From positions 120,620 to 184,619 of the forward strand of contig NZ_JAQMYP010000013.1 of assembly GCF_028369295.1 (NCBI RefSeq): a stretch of 64,000 bases of DNA, read 5' to 3'. Each line of letters begins with the position of its first letter. Within the stretch, counting starts at the first letter, position 1. Origin of the DNA: Streptomyces sp. HD. GTDB lineage: Bacteria; Actinomycetota; Actinomycetes; Streptomycetales; Streptomycetaceae. Under the pieces are notes generated by a model. The model was not told where the DNA came from, did not search any database, and was given only the letters and a program-made list of their open reading frames with translations. Shown in pieces: positions 49,927 to 57,948 of this stretch. The position numbers were made by a program, and so were the translations under genes.

Positions 49927-51000
49927 ATGACAGTGACCAGCGTCCCCTTCCGCGCCGGCCGCGAGGGCTATGCGAGCTTCCGTATCCCGGCCGTCGTCGC
50001 CACCGCCACCGGTACGCTCCTCGCCTTCTGCGAGGGCCGGGTCGACTCCGCCGCCGACCACGGGCACATCGACATCGTGCTGAAGCGCTCGACGGACGGC
50101 GGCCGCACCTGGAGCCCCCTCCGGGTCGCCGCCGACAACAACTGGCACCTCGCCGGCAACCCCGCCCCCGTCGTCCTCGACACCGGCCGCATCCTGCTCG
50201 TCTACATCCGCAACCACGCCACCGCCACCGAGGACGGCATCCTGCGCGGTGAGGTCGGCGACGCCGACGGCCGCCGGATCTGGGTGCGGTACAGCGACGA
50301 CGACGGCGTCACCTGGTCCAGCTCGAAGGAGATCACCGCGCAGGTCAAGCGGGCGGACTGGCGGTGGTACGCCACCACGCCCGGCCATGCGATCCAGCTG
50401 GGCACCGGCCGGGTCGTCGTCCCCGCCAACCACACCATCCCGCCCACCGGCACCGACATCGGCACCGAGGCCAGATACAACAGCGGCCACTGTCTGCTCA
50501 GCGACGACCGGGGCGCGACCTGGCGCATCGGGTACATCGACGAGAACACCGACGGCTACATCAACGTCAACGAGACCACCGCCGCCGAACTCCCGGACGG
50601 CCGCGTCTACTTCAACACCCGCAACGACTCCGTGTCCCCCGGCAACCGCGCCGACGCCTGCTCGCAGGACGGCGGCGAGACGCTGGTGAAGCCCTTCCGC
50701 CCGCAGGCGGGCCTCGTCGCCCCCGTCTGCCAGGCCAGTGTGCTGCAGCTCCGCGATCCCGACGTGCTGCTCTTCTCCGGCCCCGCCGACCCCGTCGCCC
50801 GCGCCCTGATGACCATCCGCGCCTCCACCGACCACGGCGTCACCTGGCGGCCCGCGCACACCGTGGACGGACTGCCCGCCGCGTACTCGGACCTGGTCCG
50901 CATCGACGCCGGCACGGTCGGACTCCTCTACGAGACCGGCGACTTCGGTCCGTACGAGAGCATCACCTTCCGACGGGTGCCCGTGACGGAGCTCACCTGA
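49927..51000 (+). CDS. sialidase/exo-alpha-sialidase-like protein, no signal peptide
   Basis: 357 residues. FRIP motif (ASFRIPAVV, Arg of the catalytic triad) at about 18-26 and four Asp boxes: STDGGRTW, SDDDGVTW, SDDRGATW, STDHGVTW. Six-bladed beta-propeller glycoside hydrolase (GH33-like). EARYNSGHCLLSDD may supply another active-site Arg/Tyr. Secreted sialidases normally have a leader; the ATG here opens directly on the first strand, so it would be cytoplasmic or exported by another route. Confidence 0.9.
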   Translation: MTVTSVPFRAGREGYASFRIPAVVATATGTLLAFCEGRVDSAADHGHIDIVLKRSTDGGRTWSPLRVAADNNWHLAGNPAPVVLDTGRILLVYIRNHATATEDGILRGEVGDADGRRIWVRYSDDDGVTWSSSKEITAQVKRADWRWYATTPGHAIQLGTGRVVVPANHTIPPTGTDIGTEARYNSGHCLLSDDRGATWRIGYIDENTDGYINVNETTAAELPDGRVYFNTRNDSVSPGNRADACSQDGGETLVKPFRPQAGLVAPVCQASVLQLRDPDVLLFSGPADPVARALMTIRASTDHGVTWRPAHTVDGLPAAYSDLVRIDAGTVGLLYETGDFGPYESITFRRVPVTELT

Positions 51001-51037
51001 CCCATCGGGGCGCGCGCGGCGGACGTAAAGTCGGGCC

Positions 51038-51763
51038 ATGACCTCTACCGACAGTGCACAGCAGCCCACCGACGCCCCCGCGAAGGCCCCGGCCAAGGAC
51101 CCCTGGGACCTTCCCGATGTCTCCGGGCTCGTCGTCGGCGTGCTCGGTGGGACCGGGCCGCAGGGCAAGGGCCTGGCCTACCGGCTCGCCCGGGCCGGCC
51201 AGAAGGTGATCATCGGCTCGCGGGCCGCCGAGCGTGCGCAGGCCGCCGCCGAGGAACTCGGGCACGGTGTCGAGGGAGCCGACAACGCCGAGTGCGCGCG
51301 GCGCAGCGACATCGTGATCGTCGCCGTGCCGTGGGAGGGTCACGGCAAGACGCTGGAGTCCCTGCGCGAGGACCTGGTCGGCAAGCTGGTCGTCGACTGC
51401 GTCAACCCGCTCGGCTTCGACAAGAAGGGCGCCTACGCGCTCAAGCCGGAGGAGGGCAGCGCCGCCGAGCAGGCCGCCGCCCTGCTGCCTCAGTCGCGGG
51501 TGACGGCCGCCTTCCACCATCTGTCGGCGGTACTGCTCCAGGACCCGGAGATCGAGGAGATCGACACGGACGTCATGGTGCTGGGCGAGGTCCGCGCCGA
51601 CGTCGAGATCGTCCAGGCGCTCGCCGGCCGTATCCCCGGCATGCGCGGCATCTTCTCCGGGCGGCTGCGCAACGCCCACCAGGTGGAGTCGCTGGTCGCG
51701 AACCTGATCTCGGTGAACCGCCGCTACAAGGCACACGCCGGGCTCCGCGTCACGGACGTATGA
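51038..51763 (+). CDS. npdG: F420-dependent NADP reductase (F420H2:NADP oxidoreductase)
   Basis: 241 residues. Rossmann GVLGGTGPQGKGLAYRLARAGQKVIIGSRAAERA (NADPH-binding) and VVDCVNPLGFDKKGAYALKPEEGSAAEQAA are characteristic of NpdG/Fno. It moves hydride between NADPH and coenzyme F420. About 28 residues of leader (TDSAQQPTDAPAKAPAKDPWDL) precede the fold. Monocistronic; its stop is followed at once by the MITE-like element. Confidence 0.94.
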   Translation: MTSTDSAQQPTDAPAKAPAKDPWDLPDVSGLVVGVLGGTGPQGKGLAYRLARAGQKVIIGSRAAERAQAAAEELGHGVEGADNAECARRSDIVIVAVPWEGHGKTLESLREDLVGKLVVDCVNPLGFDKKGAYALKPEEGSAAEQAAALLPQSRVTAAFHHLSAVLLQDPEIEEIDTDVMVLGEVRADVEIVQALAGRIPGMRGIFSGRLRNAHQVESLVANLISVNRRYKAHAGLRVTDV

Positions 51764-51861
51764 GAGAGCCTGTCCGCAAGCCCCCGCCTGCGCTGTGACG
51801 CCCGGCACGCGCCCCCCAGAGGGGGGACCCCAGCCGTGTTGCCGAACCGCCCACGTGGCTC

Positions 51862-51914
51862 CTCCCCCACGCTCGAACCGCGCTTCGCACGGCTCGCGCG
51901 GGGGCACCCCCATC
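51862..51914. repeat. palindromic unit 1 inside the MITE-like element
   Basis: CTCCCCCACGCTCGAA ... GCGCGGGGG ... CCCCCATC. Folds into a GC-rich hairpin and shares its ends with the unit in the aldo/keto reductase pseudogene. Confidence 0.8.
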
Positions 51915-51944
51915 GAGGGCGCTCCGGCGCCTTGCGATCGCACG

Positions 51945-51997
51945 CTCCCCCACCCTCGAACCGCGCTTCGCACGGCTCGGGCGGGAGGTACCCCCAC
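51945..51997. repeat. palindromic unit 2 inside the MITE-like element
   Basis: CTCCCCCACCCTCGAA ... GGGCGGGAGGTACCCCCAC. Nearly identical centre to unit 1 (CCGCGCTTCGCACGG), 83 bp from it in the same orientation; its GGGAGGT/CCCCCAC end matches the unit in mceC. Confidence 0.8.
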
Positions 51998-52107
51998 GAC
52001 GCCGCAGCGCCCGCCCTTGGGGCGGACGACGGGGGCTTGCGGACGGGCTCTCAGGGGATGGGGGACACTGGTCGTCATAGCAGTGTCCCCCGAAGGAGCC
52101 GACTGAA

Positions 52108-52293
52108 ATGCCCCGCCTTGGTCTCTATGCCCTGATCGTCTGTGTGCTCGCCGTGGCCGCGGCCGTCGTCTCCTTCTCGCAGGGCAGCTGGCTCGGGGTC
52201 GTCTGGGTGCTGCTGGCGGGGCTGTCGTCCAACATGACCTGGTACTACCTCAAGCGCGCCAAGGACACCCGAGGGGGCTCCGCCGCCGGCTGA
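52108..52293 (+). CDS. small two-helix membrane protein
   Basis: 61 residues: MPRLGLYALIVCVLAVAAAVVSFSQGSWLGVVWVLLAGLSSNMTWYYLKRAK, two membrane helices separated by a short turn, then a basic tail. No family name; such small proteins are common in Streptomyces. AAGGAGCC lies about 10 bases before the ATG. Convergent with the M50 protease gene. Confidence 0.8.
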   Translation: MPRLGLYALIVCVLAVAAAVVSFSQGSWLGVVWVLLAGLSSNMTWYYLKRAKDTRGGSAAG

Positions 52294-52310
52294 CGTCCGT
52301 CCGGCGTCCG

Positions 52311-53111
52311 TTACGAGCTGATCGAGCAGAGCTCGTTGGAGTCCCGCCAGAAGCGGAACAGGTCGTAGCCGCAGTAGGTGTCGAAGTCGCTGATGCCGAG
52401 GCCGCGCAGCATGGCGTCGATCATGTCGAAGAACACGCTGTTGATCTCCGGCACCCACAGCAGCGCGAACACGAACAGCAGGCCGAACGGCGCGAACGGC
52501 TCCACCTGGCGCTTGACGCTCCGCGACAGCCAGGGCTCGATGACGCCGTAGCCGTCCAGACCCGGGACCGGCAGGAAGTTCAGGATCGCGGCCGTGACCT
52601 GGAGCAGCGCCAGGAAGGCGAGCGCGAACCGGAAGTCCCGGGGCACGTCGTCGAGCGCGTCCAGCCAGAACGGCGCCGTGCACACGACGGCGAACAGGAC
52701 GTTGGTCAGGGGACCCGCCGCCGAGATCAGACTGTGCCGCCAGCGGCCCTTGATCCGCCCGTGCTCGATGAAGACGGCACCGCCGGGGAGACCGATGCCG
52801 CCCATGATCACGAAGACGACGGGGAGCACGATGCTGAGCAGCGCGTGCGTGTACTTCAGCGGGTTGAGCGTGAGATAGCCCTTCGCGCCGACCGAGATGT
52901 CACCGCTGTGCAGGGCGGTACGCGCGTGCGCGTACTCGTGCAGACACAGGGAGACGATCCAGGCGGCGGTCACGAACAGGAACACGGCCAGGCCCGGTTG
53001 CTCGGCGAACCCGGTCCAGGTGGCCCAGCCCGTCACCGCCGTGACGGCCAGGATCCCGAGGAAGACGGGACTGATCCGCCGCTCGCTGCGGCGGGTGAGG
53101 GCGGTGGTCAT
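52311..53111 (-). CDS. site-2-protease-family (M50) membrane metalloprotease
   Basis: 266 residues, six membrane helices. HEYAH (HExxH zinc motif) in SLCLHEYAHARTAL at about 55-68 and the second metal motif NFLPVPGLDGYG near 178. It cleaves membrane-embedded substrates, often releasing regulators. No PDZ domain, so the short, SpoIVFB-like group. The nearby membrane-linked sigma factor is 30 kb away, so no link is claimed. Confidence 0.92.
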   Translation of the reverse strand: MTTALTRRSERRISPVFLGILAVTAVTGWATWTGFAEQPGLAVFLFVTAAWIVSLCLHEYAHARTALHSGDISVGAKGYLTLNPLKYTHALLSIVLPVVFVIMGGIGLPGGAVFIEHGRIKGRWRHSLISAAGPLTNVLFAVVCTAPFWLDALDDVPRDFRFALAFLALLQVTAAILNFLPVPGLDGYGVIEPWLSRSVKRQVEPFAPFGLLFVFALLWVPEINSVFFDMIDAMLRGLGISDFDTYCGYDLFRFWRDSNELCSISS

Positions 53112-53210
53112 GAAGGGGGGCTCCTGAGGTGACGGGTAGGGCGATGGCCGTGCACTGCCGTGCTGTCACAGCCCTCGCAAGTCTGGACCGTGTCCCCCGG
53201 GACTGTCATC

Positions 53211-54185
53211 CTAGGCGTCGTTGATCTTCTTGGCCTTGGCCACCCGCTGGTCGATGTTCTCGCGCACATCGACGAGGGTTTTCCGGTACTCCTTCACGAC
53301 GTCATTCTGGTATTGCTCGGTCAGATGGCCGGCGACTCCCAGGTAGTTCACCTTCTGCTGGCAGAGGGCGTCCTGGTGCGCGAGCCCGCGTTCCCGCTCG
53401 GACGGGGCTCCGGAGGCCGTCGGGGCCATTTCCGAGGCCGCGGTCCGCGCGTCCGAGGGTGTCGGGTACGGATGACCGGCTTTTCGCATGCACGAAGCCC
53501 AGGACGAGACCATGGACCGATAGCGAGGGTCGCTTTCCACCTTCTCGGACGCCCGGGACTTCAGGTCCAGTATCAGGTTCAGGATCTCGGTCGACGAGGT
53601 GACCTTGTGATCACCGTTGATGCGGGGCCGCATCGTGTTCGCCATGAGCCGGGAATCGGATTCTCCGAGGCAACCGGTGCGGGCCACCGTATGGCCCCGG
53701 TAGCTGCGCAGAGCCTGTTCCTTTGGCGTGTTGGCCCAGCCGTTCATCACCGCGTCGATGGTCTGGCGCTCGCTCGCCGTCATGGCGTGACGCGTGGTGT
53801 TCTTGCCGGTTGCCGACGGCGCCGATACCCCTTCGCTGGGCGCCCGGTATCCGTACCGGGTTGCGTCGCGCTCGGTGAGGTGGAGGGGTACGGGATTCCG
53901 GATCATCTCGGTGGTGGGGTCGACCAGATCGGTCTGTGGCGGCAGTCCGTAGCGGTTCATGCACTGGGCCGCCAGCTTGGTTCGGGCTTCGAGGATGATG
54001 GAATCCTCTTCAGAGGTCTGGAAGTACCTGTTTATCGGTGCGTTGACCTCGTTGAGCGAGGAGAGTCGTGGAATCTCGGGCCCCGGATCCGACCCCTGCC
54101 CGTCGTCAGGAGCGGAGCATCCATAAATGGCGGCGCAAGAAAAGAAGACGACCGCGGCTATTCCGGAGCGTATACGCCGGCTCAT
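53211..54185 (-). CDS. lipoprotein of unknown function with paired Cys motifs
   Basis: 324 residues. Lipoprotein signal with lipobox AIYGC (Cys23). Mature part has AAQCMNRYGLPPQ, GHTVARTGCLGESDSRL, SWASCMRKAGHPYPTP and LCQQKVNYL: four Cys spaced like two disulfides, with the WxxCMxxxGY-type motif found in actinobacterial lipoproteins of unknown function. Base use is less GC-rich than in neighbours. GGAGGG nine bases before ATG. Probably paired with the small secreted protein just upstream (54268). Confidence 0.8.
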   Translation of the reverse strand: MSRRIRSGIAAVVFFSCAAIYGCSAPDDGQGSDPGPEIPRLSSLNEVNAPINRYFQTSEEDSIILEARTKLAAQCMNRYGLPPQTDLVDPTTEMIRNPVPLHLTERDATRYGYRAPSEGVSAPSATGKNTTRHAMTASERQTIDAVMNGWANTPKEQALRSYRGHTVARTGCLGESDSRLMANTMRPRINGDHKVTSSTEILNLILDLKSRASEKVESDPRYRSMVSSWASCMRKAGHPYPTPSDARTAASEMAPTASGAPSERERGLAHQDALCQQKVNYLGVAGHLTEQYQNDVVKEYRKTLVDVRENIDQRVAKAKKINDA

Positions 54186-54215
54186 CTGCTCGGTTCCCTC
54201 CTTTGCCTGTTCTGG

Positions 54216-54252
54216 GCAGGGGCCCGCCCGCTGTGCCGGTGCGGGCCCCTGC
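54216..54252 (-). terminator. terminator hairpin after the small secreted-protein gene
   Basis: GCAGGGGCCCGC, 13-base loop, GCGGGCCCCTGC: perfect 12-bp stem, 15 bp beyond the stop of the gene at 54268. Confidence 0.8.
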
Positions 54253-54267
54253 TCGGCACGTCGGCCG

Positions 54268-54672
54268 TTACGAGATGGCGGACTTGAGGTCGGAGCACGA
54301 CTTCAAGTTGTTGTGCTTGTCCACCGTGCAGGCGCGGTAACGGAGGGGCAGGTTTTCGCTCAGGTCGTACTTGACCGGTACGCCCGTGTTGTTGCCCTTC
54401 TTGTTGACGGCGAAGTTCGGGCACGGCGGGTTGAGGCCGCCGCAGGGCGTCATCACGGCCCACACCGCGGCGGTGGAGTAGCCGTCCTTCTTCCAGTCGC
54501 CGACCCAGAACGTGTCACGGTTCGACTGGAACCATGCGGAGGCCGAACCGTTGGGGTTCTTGACCAAAGGGCCGTCCTGGCCGGCGGAGGCGGTGCCGGC
54601 GCCGAAGGCGAGCGTGGCTGCGGTGGCGACTCCGACGAACGCGAAACTGGCCTTGCGGAGAGTGCTGAGCAT
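54268..54672 (-). CDS. small secreted protein with four cysteines
   Basis: 134 residues. Signal peptide about 1-29 (LSTLRKASFAFVGVATAATLAFGAGTASA). The mature 105 residues are beta-rich, with Cys pairs in MTPCGGLNPPCPN and RACTVDKHNNLKSCSD suggesting two disulfides. Family not recognised; small secreted Streptomyces proteins of this look include inhibitors and bacteriocin-like factors, but nothing here proves it. The ATG at 54672 has GGGAG upstream; the longer frame is not signal-like. Own terminator follows. Confidence 0.8.
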   Translation of the reverse strand: MLSTLRKASFAFVGVATAATLAFGAGTASAGQDGPLVKNPNGSASAWFQSNRDTFWVGDWKKDGYSTAAVWAVMTPCGGLNPPCPNFAVNKKGNNTGVPVKYDLSENLPLRYRACTVDKHNNLKSCSDLKSAIS

Positions 54673-55136
54673 TTCATCTCCCTTGTCCATTTGTGCCGTC
54701 GGGGACGGATCGCCCAGACGGCATCTGGGAATGCAGACGCTGGCTTTCCCGGCGATCGAAGCCATCAGGTCGATTCGCGCAGAAAAGAGCGGTCTTTTGA
54801 TCGAGGTGGAATACCTCATGGCGCAGGGGTGCGCCGCAATACAGGCAGCGCGACAGAACACCGATGGTGTGCCCGTGCGTAAAGGCTGACGCGATGATTG
54901 GTCAGATGGTGACGCAGTGGCGTCTTGGCCGGTCATTGGCATGAGTGGTCAGCTCATGCGACCGCGCCCTTCCCCGTTTCCCCCTTGGAATGTCGAGCGG
55001 TGCTGACGAGATCAATTATGCGCGATTTCGATTCGGTGATCAATGGTAATTAGCTCAGAAGTAGCTCAGATTCCAGTGGTGCGATTGTGAATCGGTCAAT
55101 CTGCTCAAAGCATGGATATGGTGTTTTGCAGGCGAA
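54673..55136. other. AT-richer non-coding stretch
   Basis: 464 bp without a supportable gene; GC falls to about 45-55% in places (e.g. 55021-55080) against about 70% around. Holds CCCAGA, 5 bases, TCTGGG at 54713-54729, a possible operator or hairpin 40 bp before the secreted-protein start. The rest shows no promoter or family match I can support. Confidence 0.6.
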
Positions 55137-55174
55137 CGCCGGTCCTGTCCGCATGTTCGGGGACAGGACCGGCG
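55137..55174 (-). terminator. terminator hairpin after the ABC exporter operon
   Basis: CGCCGGTCCTGTCC, 10-base loop, GGACAGGACCGGCG: perfect 14-bp stem starting 28 bp beyond the permease stop. Confidence 0.88.
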
Positions 55175-55201
55175 GCTTCGAGGTCATCGTCGGGAGGCTG
55201 C

Positions 55202-56014
55202 TCAGTCGGCGGCGTTGAATCTGCGGAGAGCGACCGGAGCCGCCACCGCTGTGATGGCCGCGGTCCAGAACAACGTCATCCACAGATCGAACGTGACCGG
55301 CCCGCTCGTCATCAGGCCCCGGGCCGCGTCGGCCAGGTTGGACAGCGGGTTGTAGTCGGTGAACGTCTGCAACCAGCCCGGCATGGAGTTCGGGGGCGCG
55401 AAGATCGACGAGCCGAACTGCAAGGGCATCAGGATCAGAAAGCCCATCCCCTGGACCGACTGGGCGCTCTTCAACGTCACCCCGAGCAGCAGGAACACCC
55501 ACATGAGGGACGAGCCGAACGCGATGGACAGACTCACAGCGGCGAACAGACCGGGCCAGTTGGTGATGTCGAAGCCGACGAGAACGCCGACCACGAGCAG
55601 GATCGCTGTGGCGAACAGCATCCGCAGCAGCTCGACCGCGATCTTGGCCAGCAGCACTGAGCCACGGCCGATGGGCAGTGAGCGGAAGCGGTCCATGACG
55701 CCGCTGTTGAAGTCCTGGTTGAAGCCCGTTCCGATTCCTTGGGACATGGTCATGCTCGTCATGGCAAGCAGGCCGGGCACGACGTACTGCACGTAGTCCC
55801 CCTGGTCGCCGCCGAGCGCCTGCCCGATCGAGCCGCCGAAGACGTACACGAACAGCAGGGTGAAGACGATCGGCATCAGGATGGCGTCGAACATCGACTC
55901 CGGGTCCTGCCGGATCCACAGGAGGTTGCGGCGCATCAGTGCGCCGGTGTGCCGCAGATGTGCCCGCAGCGGAATACGGGCGTCGGAGACGGTGGCAGTG
56001 GCGGCGGCGCTCAT
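55202..56014 (-). CDS. ABC-2-type permease, DrrB-like
   Basis: 270 residues, six helices. LLWIRQDPESMFDAILMPIVFTLLFVYVFGGSI and FRSLPIGRGSVLLAK are typical for daunorubicin-resistance-type exporters. Partner of the ATPase upstream (ATGA overlap). Substrate unknown; drug or lipid export. Confidence 0.94.
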   Translation of the reverse strand: MSAAATATVSDARIPLRAHLRHTGALMRRNLLWIRQDPESMFDAILMPIVFTLLFVYVFGGSIGQALGGDQGDYVQYVVPGLLAMTSMTMSQGIGTGFNQDFNSGVMDRFRSLPIGRGSVLLAKIAVELLRMLFATAILLVVGVLVGFDITNWPGLFAAVSLSIAFGSSLMWVFLLLGVTLKSAQSVQGMGFLILMPLQFGSSIFAPPNSMPGWLQTFTDYNPLSNLADAARGLMTSGPVTFDLWMTLFWTAAITAVAAPVALRRFNAAD

Positions 56015-57036
56015 ACGGCGACCTCCTCGCGGTCGTCGGTGGGCAGGGCATCCTGCGGGGCACTGGCGCGGTGGCCCGTGAGGGACAGGAACACCTCGTC
56101 CAGGCTGGGCAGTTCGGTGGTGATGGAGGCGAGCGTGATGCCGAGCGCGGTGATGGCGCCGACGATGGCGGTGAGCTGCTCGTCGCTGAGGACCGGGACG
56201 AGCAGCGTGCCGGTCTCGGTGTCCACGGTGGTGGTGGCGAGCCCGGTGATGCCGAGCTCGTCCAGGTACCCGGCGAGCGGCCGCAGTTGCAGGGCGTCGG
56301 TCGGCCGGACGCGCAGGGTGCGCCCGCCGACCTTGGCCTTGAGCTCCTCGATGCCGCCGCCCGCGATGACCTTGCCCCGGTCCACGACGGTCAGTTCGGA
56401 GGCGAGCTGCTCGGCCTCCTCCATGTACTGGGTGGTCAGCAGCACGGTCACGCCGTCCCCGACCATGGCCTTGACCTCGTCCCACACCTCGTTGCGGGTC
56501 CGCGGGTCGAGCCCCGTGGTCGGCTCGTCGAGGAACAGCACCTTGGGCCGCCCGATCATCGAGGCGGCCAGGTCGAGCCGCCGCCGCATACCGCCGGAGT
56601 AGGTGCCGGCCGGCCGCTTGGCGGCCTCGGTCAGCGAGAACCGCTCCAGCAGTGCGTCGGCACGCGCGCGTGCCTCCTTGCGGGGCAGGTCCAGGAGCCG
56701 CCCGATCAGATACAGGTTCTCCCAGCCGGGGAGCTTCTCGTCGACCGAGGCGTACTGCCCGGTCAGCCCGATCACCCGGCGCAGCTGCCGGGGCTGGCGC
56801 AGCACGTCGTAACCGGCGACGGTGGCCTCACCGGCGTCCGGCGCGAGCAGCGTGGACAGGATCCGCACCAGGGTGGTCTTCCCGGCGCCGTTCGGCCCGA
56901 GCACGCCCATGACGGTGCCCTCGCGCACCATGAGGTCAACACCGTCCAGAGCCTTGGTCTCGCCGTAGTGCTTGACCAACCCCCGCACGGACACGGCGCT
57001 GCTCACGCCGCCGGGGTTCTTGTCGATTCGCGTCAT
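56011..57036 (-). CDS. ABC transporter ATP-binding protein, DrrA-like
   Basis: 341 residues. Walker A GPNGAGKT, signature YSGGMRRRLDLA, Walker B VLFLDEPTTGLDP, H-loop region LLTTQYMEEAEQL. The C-terminal domain (about 225-325) is the DrrA-type extension. The ATG at 57036 begins the conserved part. Translationally coupled to the permease. A multidrug-resistance-type exporter. Confidence 0.95.
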   Translation of the reverse strand: MTRIDKNPGGVSSAVSVRGLVKHYGETKALDGVDLMVREGTVMGVLGPNGAGKTTLVRILSTLLAPDAGEATVAGYDVLRQPRQLRRVIGLTGQYASVDEKLPGWENLYLIGRLLDLPRKEARARADALLERFSLTEAAKRPAGTYSGGMRRRLDLAASMIGRPKVLFLDEPTTGLDPRTRNEVWDEVKAMVGDGVTVLLTTQYMEEAEQLASELTVVDRGKVIAGGGIEELKAKVGGRTLRVRPTDALQLRPLAGYLDELGITGLATTTVDTETGTLLVPVLSDEQLTAIVGAITALGITLASITTELPSLDEVFLSLTGHRASAPQDALPTDDREEVAV

Positions 57037-57128
57037 GCCGACGACGGTGTCAGGGAGTACCGACAAACGGCCGACAGATCGCCGACATGGCCTACACGGC
57101 GCCGACAGTGGCGGTTCGGCCGCGCCCC

Positions 57129-57222
57129 GAAGGGGCACGGGGCTGCTGTCGATCTGCGGCTACCGCCGTGTGAGCGCGACCAGCCACGACGGGCCCGCAG
57201 GTGATCGACGGCCGATCGCGGC
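57129..57222 (+). repeat. dispersed intergenic repeat, copy C
   Basis: Contains AGGGGCACGGGGCTG, TGCGGCTACCGCCGTG, GAGCGCGACCAGCCACGACGG and GACGGCCGATCGCGGC. Same family as 28430-28522 and 38868-38965. It fills the gap between the ABC ATPase gene and the DinB gene. Confidence 0.85.
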
Positions 57223-57249
57223 TCTGCCCGCGGAGCGCTCAGGCCCGCG

Positions 57250-57810
57250 TCACTGGCCCACCCGTCCGTCGACGCACTCGCGCAGCAGGTCGGCGTGGCC
57301 GCAGTGCCGGGCGTACTCCTCGATCCGGTGCACCAGCAGCTCCCGGACCGCGAACCCCTCCTTGCCCAGCCGCTCGCCCAGATCCGGGTGCCTGGCCAGC
57401 GCGGCGTCGGTCGCGGCCTGCTCGCGCTCCAGATCGGCGTACGCGGCGTCGACCACGGACTGCTCGGCGACGGCTCCCAGGAAGTCCCCGTCGGGATCGC
57501 CGTACAGCTTCGGCAGCGGCTCGCCCTCGGTGATCCAGTTGCGCCAGTCCCGTTCCACCTCGGCGAGGTGCCGGACCAGGCCGAGCAGCGACATCGTCGA
57601 GGGCGGCACCGACCGGCGGGCCAGTTGCTCCGCGTCCAGGCCCTCGCACTTCATCCGCAGGGTGATGCGGTAGTTCGTGAGGAAGTCCAGCAGCGTCCCG
57701 AGCTCGCCGTCCGGACTGACTCCGTCGTTGTTGCGGGGGTCGTCGTCCGGGTCGACCCACATGTCGGGGTAGGTGGTCGCGCGGCTCCATCGTGCGGGTT
57801 CGTCAGTCAT
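57250..57810 (-). CDS. DinB-family protein (DUF664-like)
   Basis: 186 residues. Four-helix bundle with metal-type His: NYRITLRMKCEGLDAEQLARRSVPPSTMSLLGLVRHLAEVERDW and EYARHCGHADLLRECVDG, the DUF664/DinB pattern of metal-binding thiol-transferase-like proteins. Mycothiol-dependent members exist in actinobacteria. The start at 57810 is the first Met of the conserved frame (MTDEPAR). Confidence 0.9.
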   Translation of the reverse strand: MTDEPARWSRATTYPDMWVDPDDDPRNNDGVSPDGELGTLLDFLTNYRITLRMKCEGLDAEQLARRSVPPSTMSLLGLVRHLAEVERDWRNWITEGEPLPKLYGDPDGDFLGAVAEQSVVDAAYADLEREQAATDAALARHPDLGERLGKEGFAVRELLVHRIEEYARHCGHADLLRECVDGRVGQ

Positions 57811-57948
57811 GCGGACCATGCTGCTGCGGGAGGAGCGGGGCCCGCCATCGAGTTTCGGCCCGGGCAAGGGCACGCCCCGCCGACGGGGGAAGATCGGCGG
57901 GGCGCTCGGTGCCGCAGTGGTTCAGGGGCGTCGGCCCGGTGGTGGTCG

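Larger units (their letters stand above)
51764..52052. mobile_element. MITE-like element, 289 bp, with 22-bp terminal inverted repeats
   Basis: Left end GAGAGCCTGTCCGCAAG... (51764-51785) is the reverse complement of the right end (52031-52052) over 22 bases with one mismatch. The inside has no coding sequence and holds two copies of a palindromic unit (51862-51914, 51945-51997). Size, ends and lack of genes fit a non-autonomous transposon. The left end begins at the first base after the npdG stop. No clear target duplication. Confidence 0.7.

Noticed and set aside
54512..54889. Plus-strand frame opposite the small secreted protein
   Set aside because: No start context and no homology; the minus-strand gene has a clear signal peptide and ribosome site.
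55050..56063. 337-codon minus-strand frame overlapping the ABC permease
   Set aside because: Out-of-frame shadow of the permease gene; the permease frame has helices and DrrB motifs.
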